Source: Vibrio nereis NBRC 15637 (GTDB lineage: Bacteria; Pseudomonadota; Gammaproteobacteria; Enterobacterales; Vibrionaceae). Taken from it: 64,000 nt of DNA. The stretch spans positions 62,001 to 126,000 of the forward strand of contig NZ_BCUD01000004.1 in the NCBI RefSeq assembly GCF_001591105.1, read 5' to 3'. Below, piece after piece: positions 45,560 through 54,789 of this stretch. The translations under genes and the position numbers were made by a program. Position 1 is the first letter of the stretch, and the number at the start of each line of letters is the position of its first letter. Under the pieces are notes generated by a model. That model ran no database searches and was not told the origin of the DNA. It saw only the letters and a list, made by a program, of their open reading frames with translations.

Positions 45560-47626
45560 ATGCAGCTAACAGCCAACAAGACTGCACAGTTTTTAATTCA
45601 GAACGAATATCATCACGTAGCGCTTGACTCTGACTTCCTTATCCTTAGCTCAGATAGAAGCGAAGAACGTATCCCATTTAATGTCTGGAGTGGAAAGGTA
45701 AAACTCAAGCGCGGCCTATTTTGGGGCGGGCTTCAGTTCTTCGCACATGCTGAAGATGGGAAAGAACATTCCTGGTTGGTTCAGGGGTTAGATTGGGTTA
45801 AATGTCGAGAATTTGCTCGCCATGCCATTGCTACCTACCAAAAGTGGCATCAGCACCAGTGCCAACAACTGAACCAATATCTACCTAAATGGGAATTGGC
45901 TGTTAGTGGTTTTGAGCGCCAACCTGAATTTTTAACCCACTCTCAAGTAAACTCTTGGCTCACCGAGCTGGAGAAAGATTTCCAAAAAATGGAAATGGAC
46001 TTAGAAGATGCCAAGCTAAGAATGCCTGCGCGCGTTGAAAAGTTGCTGCCTTGGATTCTTGAAACGGATGAAACCTTGTCTCAACGTAATCAGGACTGGA
46101 TGAAAACAGAGCTGGAGAACTGGAAGGTTTTATTCTCACAGATTGAATCTTCACCACTCAACCTGACACAGCAAATTGCTGTACTGCTTAATGATGACAA
46201 TAACCTTGTTCTTGCCGGTGCAGGTTCGGGAAAAACCAGTGTATTAACGGCTAGAGTCGCGTATTTATTGCAGGGGCATTTAGCGCAAGCTGAGCAAATA
46301 TTGATGCTTGCGTTTGGCCGAGATGCCGCCAACGAAATGAAACAGCGCTTAGAAGATAAGGTCGGATTGAGTGCGCAAAATGTCAAGGTAAGTACCTTCC
46401 ATCAATTGGGTTTAAACATACTGAACCAAGTCTCAGATAAAGAAATAGTATTATCTCCACTGGCCCTAGATGACAAGCTAAGAAGCGCTTGGTGTGTTGA
46501 TTGGCTGAAAAAGCACTGGATGACTCCAACCAATTTCAAACGTTGGCAAAAGCACTTGCAAAAGTGGCCGATTGCTTATCTTGCTGGTGATGATGAACTA
46601 GGCAGTCATGTAGAAAACCCCAAGCTTATTGCTTGGTTAACTAAGCAACTGTCGCAATTGTGTGCGCTGGGGACCACCAAAAAAGACATCCAACAAAAAC
46701 TGGTTGAACATAGGGATTACACACGACTTAATAGCGAACTGTCGCTAGTTTGGCCTTGCTACACGGCATGGCAAGAGATGTTAAAAGCAGAAGGTCACAT
46801 TGACTTCAATATAATGATTACCCAAGCAACCAAGTATGTGGAGAAAGGGAAGTTTCGCTCGCCTTGGAAGTACATCATGATTGATGAATATCAGGACATC
46901 TCTCCACAACGACTGGCGTTAATTGAAGCACTTTGCCAACAGAACAAAGATCAAAATTGCGTGCTGTTTGCCGTTGGAGATGATTGGCAATCCATTTATG
47001 AATTTGCAGGATCTGACGTGGATTTGACGACAGGTTTTACAGAGCGCTTCCCGCACTCTACAGTGCATTATTTGGATACAACTTACCGATTTAACAGCCA
47101 ACTTGGCGAGGTTGCCAACCGCTTTATCCAGCAAAACCCAACACAAATCGAGAAAACGCTAAACAGTCATAAAGAGCAAAAAGCCAAAGCCGTGGCTTTA
47201 GCACCGACAAGCCATGTAGAAAAGATTTTGGATGATCTTAACCGAAAGGCGAAGCAGCAAACGACAGTGCTTCTTCTTGGTAGAAACCATTATCATAAAC
47301 CTGAATTGCTCTCTGTTTGGAAAAAGCAATTTGGCCTGCTGTCGATCGAATTTATGACTTGCCATGCGAGTAAGGGTAAAGAGGCCGACTTCGTGATTAT
47401 CTTATCTGTTGATGAAGGGCAATTTCCTGCGCGAGTCAAGACTCTTCACCTTGATAATGCGCTGACTCAATCAGAAGACAGGTTCCCTTACGCAGAAGAG
47501 CGTCGGCTCTTTTATGTCGCGATGACTCGAGCGAAGAAAAAAGTCTGGGTGACTTATCAAGGAAGTGGCTCAAGTTTTGTAAAAGAACTCATAGAGCAAG
47601 ATTACCCAATTATTCATCAGAAATAG
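45560..47626 (+). CDS. helD: DNA helicase IV
   Basis: A 688-aa UvrD/Rep-superfamily 3'-5' helicase (E. coli HelD is 684 aa). The N-terminal ~170 residues, with FWGGLQFFAHAEDGK, match the HelD-specific region. The Walker A LAGAGSGKTS, Walker B ILMID-like YIMIDEYQDISPQR, TYRFNSQLGEVANRFIQQNP and the final RLFYVAMTRAKKKVW are present. The frame extends upstream to 45488, but Met at 45560 (MQLTANKTAQFL) aligns with E. coli HelD start, so I use it. It takes part in recombination and repair. The cutA gene starts 11 nt downstream on the same strand. Confidence 0.93.
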   Translation: MQLTANKTAQFLIQNEYHHVALDSDFLILSSDRSEERIPFNVWSGKVKLKRGLFWGGLQFFAHAEDGKEHSWLVQGLDWVKCREFARHAIATYQKWHQHQCQQLNQYLPKWELAVSGFERQPEFLTHSQVNSWLTELEKDFQKMEMDLEDAKLRMPARVEKLLPWILETDETLSQRNQDWMKTELENWKVLFSQIESSPLNLTQQIAVLLNDDNNLVLAGAGSGKTSVLTARVAYLLQGHLAQAEQILMLAFGRDAANEMKQRLEDKVGLSAQNVKVSTFHQLGLNILNQVSDKEIVLSPLALDDKLRSAWCVDWLKKHWMTPTNFKRWQKHLQKWPIAYLAGDDELGSHVENPKLIAWLTKQLSQLCALGTTKKDIQQKLVEHRDYTRLNSELSLVWPCYTAWQEMLKAEGHIDFNIMITQATKYVEKGKFRSPWKYIMIDEYQDISPQRLALIEALCQQNKDQNCVLFAVGDDWQSIYEFAGSDVDLTTGFTERFPHSTVHYLDTTYRFNSQLGEVANRFIQQNPTQIEKTLNSHKEQKAKAVALAPTSHVEKILDDLNRKAKQQTTVLLLGRNHYHKPELLSVWKKQFGLLSIEFMTCHASKGKEADFVIILSVDEGQFPARVKTLHLDNALTQSEDRFPYAEERRLFYVAMTRAKKKVWVTYQGSGSSFVKELIEQDYPIIHQK

Positions 47627-47637
47627 AGGAGCAGGTA

Positions 47638-47958
47638 ATGAGTGGACAATATTGCATTACTCTCACTACAGCAAATAACGAAGCAAATGCCCAAGAGATA
47701 ATAGATAGCGTGCTGTCTAAGAAGCTGGCTGCTTGTATTCAGACAATGCCGATCCAAAGCCACTATGTATGGAAAGATGAAATTTGTTGTGATCAAGAAA
47801 TCTTGTTGGTTATGAAAACGACACGAGCTTGCTATGCAGAGCTAGAGCAAGTCATTGTGGAGAGTCATGAGTATGAAACTCCACAAGTGGTACAAGTGCC
47901 ATTTGTTGAAGGCTTTAATCCTTACTTATCTTGGATTGAAGAAAACACTTGTCGCTGA
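47638..47958 (+). CDS. cutA: divalent cation tolerance protein CutA
   Basis: A 106-aa CutA1-type protein, expected to form a trimer. The family blocks ITLTTANNEANAQEI, LAACIQTMPIQSHYVWKDEI and TRACYAELEQVI are seen, with HEYETPQVVQVPFVEGF and SYLSWIEENT-like end. AGAGGAGCAGG precedes the ATG. It follows helicase IV closely. The stop overlaps the convergent DUF2238 gene by 37 bp, so no terminator separates them. Confidence 0.94.
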   Translation: MSGQYCITLTTANNEANAQEIIDSVLSKKLAACIQTMPIQSHYVWKDEICCDQEILLVMKTTRACYAELEQVIVESHEYETPQVVQVPFVEGFNPYLSWIEENTCR

Positions 47959-48533
47959 ACCGATAACAAAGCGAGCGATGTTAATGCGCCTAATGTATCC
48001 ATAAGCATATCTTGCTGAGCATCCCAGATATCACCTTGTGAACCTAAGAACGCTATGCCTTCGTCACCACCGGCGAGGGCGGCGTACCACCATTCGATAA
48101 TCTCGTAACCTGCTGCGACAGACATAACCGCAAACAAAGCAAATAATATACTTACCGTTGCGCTAGCGAGTTTGTTTTTAATTAGATACTCGGCAACAGG
48201 GTAGGCGTATAGCCCGATTGAGTAGTGTGCAACGCGGTCAAAGTTGTTTCTTTCTGATCCAATCAGTTGGTTAAACCAATCAAAAGGGACTTCAGCAAAC
48301 GTGTATTTTGCCCCTATGGTGTGCAGAGTTAGCCAAACGAACATTAAAATGTAGGCTGTGTTTGAGAATCGAAAACTACGCGAGACCCACCAAATAGTCG
48401 CTAGGATGCCAACTGCTGGGAGAATCTCTGCTATCCATACCGCGCGTGAGAAAGGTTCTACCGCTGAGAATAAAAAAACAGCAAAGTAGGCCATTGTTAG
48501 CCACGTAAGTAACGGAGCCTTAGTCGGTAACAT
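47922..48533 (-). CDS. DUF2238/YjdF-family membrane protein
   Basis: A 203-aa inner-membrane protein with about six helices. The DUF2238 features include GAKYTFAEVPFDWFN, RNNFDRVAHYSIGLYAYPVAEY and YEIIEWWYAALAGGDEGIAFLGSQGDIWDAQQDMLMDTLGA, with conserved acidic and His residues near the membrane surface. Function unknown. AAAGGAC precedes the ATG. Its last 12 codons overlap the cutA 3' end on the other strand. Confidence 0.88.
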   Translation of the reverse strand: MLPTKAPLLTWLTMAYFAVFLFSAVEPFSRAVWIAEILPAVGILATIWWVSRSFRFSNTAYILMFVWLTLHTIGAKYTFAEVPFDWFNQLIGSERNNFDRVAHYSIGLYAYPVAEYLIKNKLASATVSILFALFAVMSVAAGYEIIEWWYAALAGGDEGIAFLGSQGDIWDAQQDMLMDTLGALTSLALLSVQRQVFSSIQDK

Positions 48534-48762
48534 AAATTATTGTCCTTTGTTGAAATCAGCAATTATGATGGCATTTAATAAAACACCGTTCAATTATCTT
48601 TATGTTAACTAAAGGAAAGAATAAGAACAAAATGTGTTGAAACGATTGCTTGTTGCACATTTAAAGAACAAACGTGCAATTTCGTTACATGAAAGTTTGA
48701 TTTAGATACATATCAAACATAGAATTCGCAAACTAATTAATAACTATTTCAAAGTAAATGTC

Positions 48763-49602
48763 ATGAAATTGGAAACTGTCGATTATCTTGCAGACGATGC
48801 TGCTGAGCAATTTGTTACTTCACTACGCGAAACGGGTTTTGGTGTACTCAAAAATCATCCAATCCCAAAAGAGCTTGTCGAATCAATCTATGAAAATTGG
48901 TACAAGTTTTTTACATCAGAGCGTAAGAACGAGTTCACTTTCAACGTAGAGACACAAGACGGTTACTTTCCACCATCAGTGTCTGAAGTGGCTAAAGGTC
49001 ACGCGGTTAAAGACATTAAAGAGTACTTCCATGTGTACCCTTGGGGTCAGATCCCTGAAGAGTTAAAAGAGCAGATTCTAGACTACTACAATCGCGCGAA
49101 CGCGTTTGCTGAAGAGTTGTTAGGTTGGGTTGAAGCTCATGCACCGAAAGACGTTCAGGAAAAATTCTCTATCGCGTTGTCTGAGATGATCAATGGCAGT
49201 GAAAAGACACTGTTGCGCATTTTGCATTACCCACCGATGACTGGCGATGAAGAGCCAGGTGCGATTCGCGCAGCCGCTCATGAAGACATTAACTTGCTAA
49301 CTGTGTTACCTGCCGCTAATGAACCAGGTCTACAAGTAAAAGGCAAAGACGGTAACTGGATTGATGTGCCTTGTGATTTCGGCAACTTAATTATTAACAT
49401 CGGCGATATGCTTCAAGAAGCGTCAGGTGGTTACTTCCCATCAACGACACACCGTGTTATCAACCCAACGGGTAAACGCCAAGAGCAGTCTCGTATCTCT
49501 TTACCACTGTTCTTACACCCCAAACCTGACGTTGTTTTATCTGAGCGTTACACTGCCGATAGTTACTTAATGGAGCGTCTACGCGAGTTAGGTGTTATCT
49601 AA
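48763..49602 (+). CDS. 2-oxoglutarate/Fe(II)-dependent oxygenase, isopenicillin N synthase family
   Basis: A 279-aa non-haem iron dioxygenase. The facial triad is seen as His-Glu/Asp in AAHEDINLLTVLP and His in STTHRVINP, and the RISLPLF motif binds 2-oxoglutarate. The N-terminal DIOX_N-like part begins with EQFVTSLRETGFGVLKNHP. Related bacterial genes act on small molecules or nucleotides, but the substrate here is unknown. Single gene with its own terminator; the ribosome-binding site is weak. Confidence 0.88.
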   Translation: MKLETVDYLADDAAEQFVTSLRETGFGVLKNHPIPKELVESIYENWYKFFTSERKNEFTFNVETQDGYFPPSVSEVAKGHAVKDIKEYFHVYPWGQIPEELKEQILDYYNRANAFAEELLGWVEAHAPKDVQEKFSIALSEMINGSEKTLLRILHYPPMTGDEEPGAIRAAAHEDINLLTVLPAANEPGLQVKGKDGNWIDVPCDFGNLIINIGDMLQEASGGYFPSTTHRVINPTGKRQEQSRISLPLFLHPKPDVVLSERYTADSYLMERLRELGVI

Positions 49603-49619
49603 GGTATTTTTCATTGAAT

Positions 49620-49647
49620 GAAGGTCAGCATAAGCTGGCCTTTTTTA
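49620..49647 (+). terminator. terminator of the 2OG oxygenase gene
   Basis: AAGGTCAGC pairs with GCTGGCCTT around ATAA (one G-T pair), followed by T. Confidence 0.82.
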
Positions 49648-49727
49648 CGTCTTATGTCTGTCTTTTACTCGACAAGTTGAAGGTTTTAGCGTTGTATTAC
49701 AAATGAAATATGAACAAGGGTAATCGT

Positions 49728-50336
49728 ATGAGCCAAGAAGTGAGAGAGCAGTACCAACAATATATGGAAAACCCATTGCTGTGGCCTATATTGGATGCAT
49801 TAAGGAAAAAGCCATCAGGCTGGAAAGTCCACACGCTGTCTTCACATCTGACCGATTTTGGCTTTATGCCTGTTCTTGATAGCTCGGCTGACAAAGATCT
49901 TTTTAAGCGCAACTTTTTAATCATGAATGCGCTGTATCAACTTCAGGAAACGTTACTCCCCGAAAGCTGGTTGCAAGTTCAAGCGATGGACATTGTGCTT
50001 TTAACAAGCCAAGGGAGTGAACATCAGATTGATCAGCAAGATCCTTTGCGAGATTACTACTTGAACTGGCAAAACTATGAAGCAGAAGAAGGGGAGGTGA
50101 AGCGCCTTCTTAATGAATTTTGGAGTCGCTACCGAGAATTTGTTGGTACCAAGGTTGACTCAAATTTGGATAGAACAAAAGCCTTAAAGTTGTTTGAGTT
50201 ACCAGAAGATGCTGGCGCTAAAGAAATTCGTAAAACTTGGCGTAAGCTGGCACTTAGGTGGCATCCTGACCGAGAAAATGGTGACAGCGAACGCTTTCGA
50301 ATATTGTGTGAAGCTTGGAATGTACTGCGAGTTTAA
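49728..50336 (+). CDS. J-domain protein (DnaJ-like, C-terminal J-domain)
   Basis: A 202-aa protein in which the J-domain is at the C-terminus: AKEIRKTWRKLALRWHPDRENGD has the essential HPD motif for stimulating a DnaK-type chaperone. The rest (residues 1-140) is a DNA-J-unrelated helical region, starting EVREQYQQYMENPLLWPILD. Client specificity is not known. Met at 49728 has AAGGG upstream and is preferred to 49710. Its stop overlaps the stop of the converging acetyltransferase gene (TTAA). Confidence 0.88.
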   Translation: MSQEVREQYQQYMENPLLWPILDALRKKPSGWKVHTLSSHLTDFGFMPVLDSSADKDLFKRNFLIMNALYQLQETLLPESWLQVQAMDIVLLTSQGSEHQIDQQDPLRDYYLNWQNYEAEEGEVKRLLNEFWSRYREFVGTKVDSNLDRTKALKLFELPEDAGAKEIRKTWRKLALRWHPDRENGDSERFRILCEAWNVLRV

Positions 50337-50869
50337 CCTAGAAACTCAGATTCTAGCATTGCCAGTACCGTCGTATTCCACCACTGGTTTTTGAAGCACC
50401 TATTTTCAATGAACTCAGCTTCAACTCGCATCCCGACACGCTGGCAAAGACGAATGGCTGCTTTGTTCGCGGAGATAGTTTCAGCGTAGACTCTATGTAT
50501 ATCCAGTTGCTTAAATCCGTAACCAATTAAGGCATTCATGGCTTCTTCGGCGACACTTGCGCTTTGGTAGCAGCGTGCTAAACCACAGCCAACGGAGGCT
50601 TGATGCTCGTTTTCTAGCCTAAGGCCTGCAATCCCCATATAGGCACCGGTTGTTTTACACGTAATCGCAAGGTGATACTGCTTTCGAGGAGACTCTGCCG
50701 CCTGTTGGATAAACACATCAACCAATTGTTGTGACTTTGCCTGCGTACAGTCTTCTTCGTTGTAAAACCGTTGGTACTTTGGATCCTGGCATTGTGCAAT
50801 ATAGGCATCGTAATCGTGGGGAGTAAAATCTCTTAAGATAAGCCGTTCTGTTTCGATTATAAAAGACAT
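50333..50869 (-). CDS. GNAT-family N-acetyltransferase (RimJ/RimL-like)
   Basis: A 178-aa acetyltransferase of the RimJ/RimL type. The beginning IIETERLILRDFTPHDYDAY, the GIAGLR-like AYMGIAGLRLENEHQ, CGLARCYQSASVAEEAMNALIGYGF and the terminal ANKAAIRLCQRVGMRVEAE are characteristic. Substrate unknown; members acetylate ribosomal proteins or antibiotics. The ATG at 50869 lies only 8 nt after a terminator hairpin and has no clear ribosome-binding site. Confidence 0.87.
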   Translation of the reverse strand: MSFIIETERLILRDFTPHDYDAYIAQCQDPKYQRFYNEEDCTQAKSQQLVDVFIQQAAESPRKQYHLAITCKTTGAYMGIAGLRLENEHQASVGCGLARCYQSASVAEEAMNALIGYGFKQLDIHRVYAETISANKAAIRLCQRVGMRVEAEFIENRCFKNQWWNTTVLAMLESEFLG

Positions 50870-50876
50870 AGATAAT

Positions 50877-50904
50877 AAAAAAGCGCCAAACAATGGCGCT
50901 TTTA
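50877..50904 (-). terminator. terminator between the ABC-class ATPase and acetyltransferase genes
   Basis: AAAAGCGCCA pairs with TGGCGCTTTT around AACAA, with A and T runs on both sides. It ends the ATPase transcript but sits right before the acetyltransferase start. Confidence 0.88.
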
Positions 50905-50927
50905 TACAATAGATATCAGGCAGATGT

Positions 50928-52583
50928 TCAGTTCGATGCCTTGAACTGAGACTTGCGCATTCTATTTAGTGCTGCCATTACATCTAATGTTCGTGGTTTT
51001 GCCAAATCACCTTGGTTTGGCATTAACTTTGACCAGTCGTTCGCTAGCATTTGAGCCACCTCTTTCGCTGGGTTAGACGACCACCCCGGCAGTTGAGCCA
51101 GTTGGAACCAAAGCCAGCCAATAGCATTAACTTCAGAGCTTGACTCCAGTTGCTCAAGGGCACTTAAGTCAGTGAACTCTTTTCCGAACCTTAGTGAGTC
51201 TACGCCTTTTGCAGACACTCGGAACTTACCATCTGCGAGGATTTTTTGTAGAGCTGCTCGGTTGAGTGAGCGAGGTCGGAACGTTTCTAGAGGTGATTCA
51301 CTCTCATTGTGTCGTTCAGTTGGGTGTTGGATAATAACCTGTTTGGCTTTCTCAGTAACATCCACTGCTTGGTAGTCGTGCATTTGGATCACCGTATCTG
51401 CCACATCGAGATAGTCACCCGAACCACCCATGACGATAACGGTAGAAATATCCAACTCATCACGCAGTTGACCAATTCGGTCGACAAGAGGAGTTATAGG
51501 TTCATCTCCTTTGTTGACCAATGCTTGCATGCGCTCGTCACGAATCATGAAGTTGGTTGCAGATGTATCTTCATCAATAAGCAGGCTTGTGGCGCCAGCT
51601 TCAATAGATTCTTGTAACCAAGCTGCTTGAGAGGTTGAACCAGAGGCATCCTGCGTAGAAAAGTCCGCCGTGTTCTTACCCATAGGTAAATGATTAATGT
51701 AGTTAGACAGGTTCAGGTTATGAACCGAACGGCCATCTTCAGCGCGAATCTTCATTGCGTCAGAGTCAGTGACGATGTGCTCGCGGCCATCACAAGGGAT
51801 ATGGTTATAGATAGAGCGTTCGATCGCGTTGAGTAGGGTAGATTTACCGTGGAAGCCGCCGCCAACAATAAGGGTGATTCCTTTGCGGATCCCCATCCCT
51901 TTGATTGGGCCTTGATTTGGCGTATTAATGGTCACTTCCAGTGACTCTGGCGCAGTGAGTGGCACAGCATCTTTCATTGGTAAGTCGCAGTTGCCTGCAA
52001 CGCGTGGAAGTATGGAGCCATTGCCAACGAAAGCCATTAAACCAAGCTCTTTAAGCTGGGAACGCATAAAGTCTTGGTCTTCAATCACTTCACAGTGTTT
52101 CACCAAGGCTTCTATATCCAGTTCACGTTCTAGCGTGGCACGGCGAATGAACTTTGGTAAGTGAAAAGTCAGTAAGTTAGTGGCTTTCTTGCCCAAAACA
52201 GCACGGCCTTCAGCAGGTAAATTGACGCGAAAACGCAGTTCAATACCTTCTTCTGTAAACAGTACCGCAGTGTTATCCATCACCACTTGACCTGTTAATG
52301 CGATGCTAAGGCTGGATTCTTGTTGTGACAGTTCAGCGAAGCGGCGAGCGATAAAATCACGTGCTGCAATCTGGTAGGCATCCGATTTTTCACGCAGCCA
52401 GGCTAAGCCAGTCACTGACCATGGTCTCACGGCACGAACGCGAGATGCAGAAGCGTATGGGTCGGCTTGTACGTAGTCTATAAAGAAAGTGTAATCGCTG
52501 AAGTCGTACTGACCTTTGATTTGCTGATAAGCACGATAGTTTTGTTTTTCGATTTTTTTTAGTGTTGCGGTTAACTGATCCAT
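50928..52583 (-). CDS. predicted ATPase of the ABC class (PF09818)
   Basis: A 551-aa soluble protein of the ABC_ATPase family. The Walker A is GGGFHGKSTLL, the Walker B LLIDEDTSATNFM, and the N-terminal region includes FIDYVQADPYASASRVR, diagnostic of PF09818. No membrane segments are present, so it is not a transporter; a role in RNA or translation has been suggested for relatives, but none is proven. A terminator follows downstream. Confidence 0.87.
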   Translation of the reverse strand: MDQLTATLKKIEKQNYRAYQQIKGQYDFSDYTFFIDYVQADPYASASRVRAVRPWSVTGLAWLREKSDAYQIAARDFIARRFAELSQQESSLSIALTGQVVMDNTAVLFTEEGIELRFRVNLPAEGRAVLGKKATNLLTFHLPKFIRRATLERELDIEALVKHCEVIEDQDFMRSQLKELGLMAFVGNGSILPRVAGNCDLPMKDAVPLTAPESLEVTINTPNQGPIKGMGIRKGITLIVGGGFHGKSTLLNAIERSIYNHIPCDGREHIVTDSDAMKIRAEDGRSVHNLNLSNYINHLPMGKNTADFSTQDASGSTSQAAWLQESIEAGATSLLIDEDTSATNFMIRDERMQALVNKGDEPITPLVDRIGQLRDELDISTVIVMGGSGDYLDVADTVIQMHDYQAVDVTEKAKQVIIQHPTERHNESESPLETFRPRSLNRAALQKILADGKFRVSAKGVDSLRFGKEFTDLSALEQLESSSEVNAIGWLWFQLAQLPGWSSNPAKEVAQMLANDWSKLMPNQGDLAKPRTLDVMAALNRMRKSQFKASN

Positions 52584-52694
52584 AAGACGTTTACAAGCCT
52601 GATAAAAAGAGGGCGGGAATTATATACCTATCTGCAGTACTTATGCGAGCCCAACAGCAAGTTTGCGCGGTAAGGTGGCTCACTTAATCTATTC

Positions 52695-54590
52695 CTATAA
52701 CTGGCTACCTAGTTTTTGAAATAAGTTGGTTTCAAACTCATCGCAGGGCATGGGTTTACCGTATAAATAGCCTTGCCCAGCATCACACCCTTCGGCAACA
52801 ATAAACGATTCATGCTTTTGAGTTTCCACACCCTCAGCTGTGACAGTGTAACCAAGTTTCTTAGCGATAGTGATGATTGAGCGAACAATCTCTTGATCTT
52901 CTTGATTGCTTTCTAATTGTCCGATGAAGCTCTTGTCGACTTTGATGGCATCAAACGGAAACTTTTTAAGGTAGTTAAAAGAGGCGTAACCAGTACCAAA
53001 GTCATCGAGTGACAAGGTGACCCCAAGGTTACTTAAGGCTGTCAGGGTTTTCTTAGCGATGACCTCGTCTGCGATTAAACCTGTCTCTGTGACTTCTAAC
53101 TCCAAAAATTTTGGCGGTAATTGATAGGTGAGGAGTAAATCTCTAACTTGTTCAACAAACTGAGGGCTTTGTAACTGTACGGAGGAAATATTCACCGCGA
53201 GTTTAAAGTCATCTACTTTTCCAATCCACTCACTGGCTTTTTCGATGGCACAGCGCAGAACGAAACTACCTACTTCAAAAATCAAGCCGTTTTGCTCTGC
53301 AAGGTGGATCAGAGGCTCGTTAGATATATCACCGAGTACAGGGTGTCTCCACCGTAGTAACGCTTCAGCGCCTATCCATTGGTGGGTAGTCGGCGACACT
53401 TTAGGTTGAAAATAGAGCAATAGGTCGTCGTTTCGAATGGCTTGCAGCAGGTAGCTTTCTAACTGGTTTAGGTTTTTATGTACGTCTGATAAGTTCTGAG
53501 AGTAATAACTGAACTTATGACCCGAGTCTTTGCAAGAGAGCATAGCTTCAAAAGCAAATTTCAAAAACTTGCTGCTAGAAATCGTATCTTTTGACGTGGC
53601 GATACCGATAAAGCTGTGAAGGTGAAGCTGTTCACCTTCAACAGAAAATTCAGATTGGCTGATTTCTAGTAATTGAGAGCAAAATTGCTGAATATCGTCG
53701 TCTATTTGGTCTGAATAGAGTAAAAATGCGAGATCGGTTGACGTTGGCCGAGCTGTAATGACTTTGTAAGGACTTAAATCCGAGAGCCGGTTTCGGTATT
53801 CAACCAGCACGCTATCCCATGCGTTGTAACCATATTTGGACTGGATTCTTCGACCGTTGGCAAAGCCAATATGAACAAGTGCAACGTGTTCATTCTCGTT
53901 GGTCAGCGCTTCTTCCAATAACGCTTTCGATTCTAGCTCTAATGCAGCACGATTTAAGAAGCCAGTCCCTAAATCGTGTTGCTGCTGAAAGATGATTTTT
54001 TGTTCTGCGGCGCGACGTTTGTCCATCTCGATGTTGAGCGAGTAATTAAGTTCCACAAGATCCTGGGTGCGCGTTTGAATTCGAGACTTCAAAACAGAAT
54101 TTAATTGTTGTAGCCGGTTGTTTTGGTAAAGGGTTTTTAGGTGAGCTTCGATGGTATCTCGAAATGACTCGAGTAATACCTGGTAGGTGTTGAGAAAGTG
54201 GTTTTCTTTTTTGTCTAAGATGCAAATCGTGCCAAATACATCGCCATTTGGCCAGCATACGGGTAAACCACAATAGGCAATAAAACCAAGCCGACCGTCG
54301 GGGTTATTTTGCCACTCTGGATCATTGTTCGAGTTTGCGACGAGTAGCTTCTGGCGCTTATTGATTACGGTTTCACAGTACAAGCCCTGATTCAGGCTTT
54401 CTGTCTCACCAGGAGTGTAAGGATGCTCAGCGTTATTGTTGGCCGTGAATACTTCAATATGTTCTTTATGTACGCGCATGATTAGTGCGGCCGGAACAGC
54501 AACAATATCTGCAAGCAAATTTGCGATTGTTTGCCACCCGTCGAGCATTTCTTCTGGAATACAAATATCGTCAGTATTCAGTTTTGACAT
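52695..54590 (-). CDS. GAF-GGDEF(degenerate)-EAL c-di-GMP phosphodiesterase
   Basis: A 631-aa soluble signalling protein. An N-terminal GAF-type domain (about residues 15-165) is followed by a coiled coil, a GGDEF domain (about 200-360) where the GGDEF sequence is replaced by RPTSTDLAF, and an EAL domain from about 370. The EAL shows GAEALLRW, ISSVQLQ, ELEVTETGLI, LDDFGTGYAS, KVDKSFI and TAEGVET, all catalytic features, so it should degrade c-di-GMP. The GAF domain probably senses a small ligand. Lowering c-di-GMP favours motility over biofilm. AGGGAAG precedes the ATG. Confidence 0.93.
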   Translation of the reverse strand: MSKLNTDDICIPEEMLDGWQTIANLLADIVAVPAALIMRVHKEHIEVFTANNNAEHPYTPGETESLNQGLYCETVINKRQKLLVANSNNDPEWQNNPDGRLGFIAYCGLPVCWPNGDVFGTICILDKKENHFLNTYQVLLESFRDTIEAHLKTLYQNNRLQQLNSVLKSRIQTRTQDLVELNYSLNIEMDKRRAAEQKIIFQQQHDLGTGFLNRAALELESKALLEEALTNENEHVALVHIGFANGRRIQSKYGYNAWDSVLVEYRNRLSDLSPYKVITARPTSTDLAFLLYSDQIDDDIQQFCSQLLEISQSEFSVEGEQLHLHSFIGIATSKDTISSSKFLKFAFEAMLSCKDSGHKFSYYSQNLSDVHKNLNQLESYLLQAIRNDDLLLYFQPKVSPTTHQWIGAEALLRWRHPVLGDISNEPLIHLAEQNGLIFEVGSFVLRCAIEKASEWIGKVDDFKLAVNISSVQLQSPQFVEQVRDLLLTYQLPPKFLELEVTETGLIADEVIAKKTLTALSNLGVTLSLDDFGTGYASFNYLKKFPFDAIKVDKSFIGQLESNQEDQEIVRSIITIAKKLGYTVTAEGVETQKHESFIVAEGCDAGQGYLYGKPMPCDEFETNLFQKLGSQL

Positions 54591-54724
54591 ACGGCTTCCC
54601 TAAATTTTTCCAATTGTTATCCAGTACACTCCTTGCACTCAATTAATAATAGCCAGTATTAGAGAAGTTTATCGATTCTGTAGCGAATTTATGTGAAGTC
54701 AAAAGGTTATGTGGCGAATATGAA

Positions 54725-54752
54725 ATAAGCCCTCTAACTAGTGAGGGCTTAT
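54725..54752 (-). terminator. weak terminator of fabV
   Basis: ATAAGCCCTC pairs with GAGGGCTTAT around TAACTAGT, with a short T stretch on the minus strand. Confidence 0.7.
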
Positions 54753-54789
54753 GTGCTAGGAGGTTAAATTATCACTTTATTCAGCGCGA

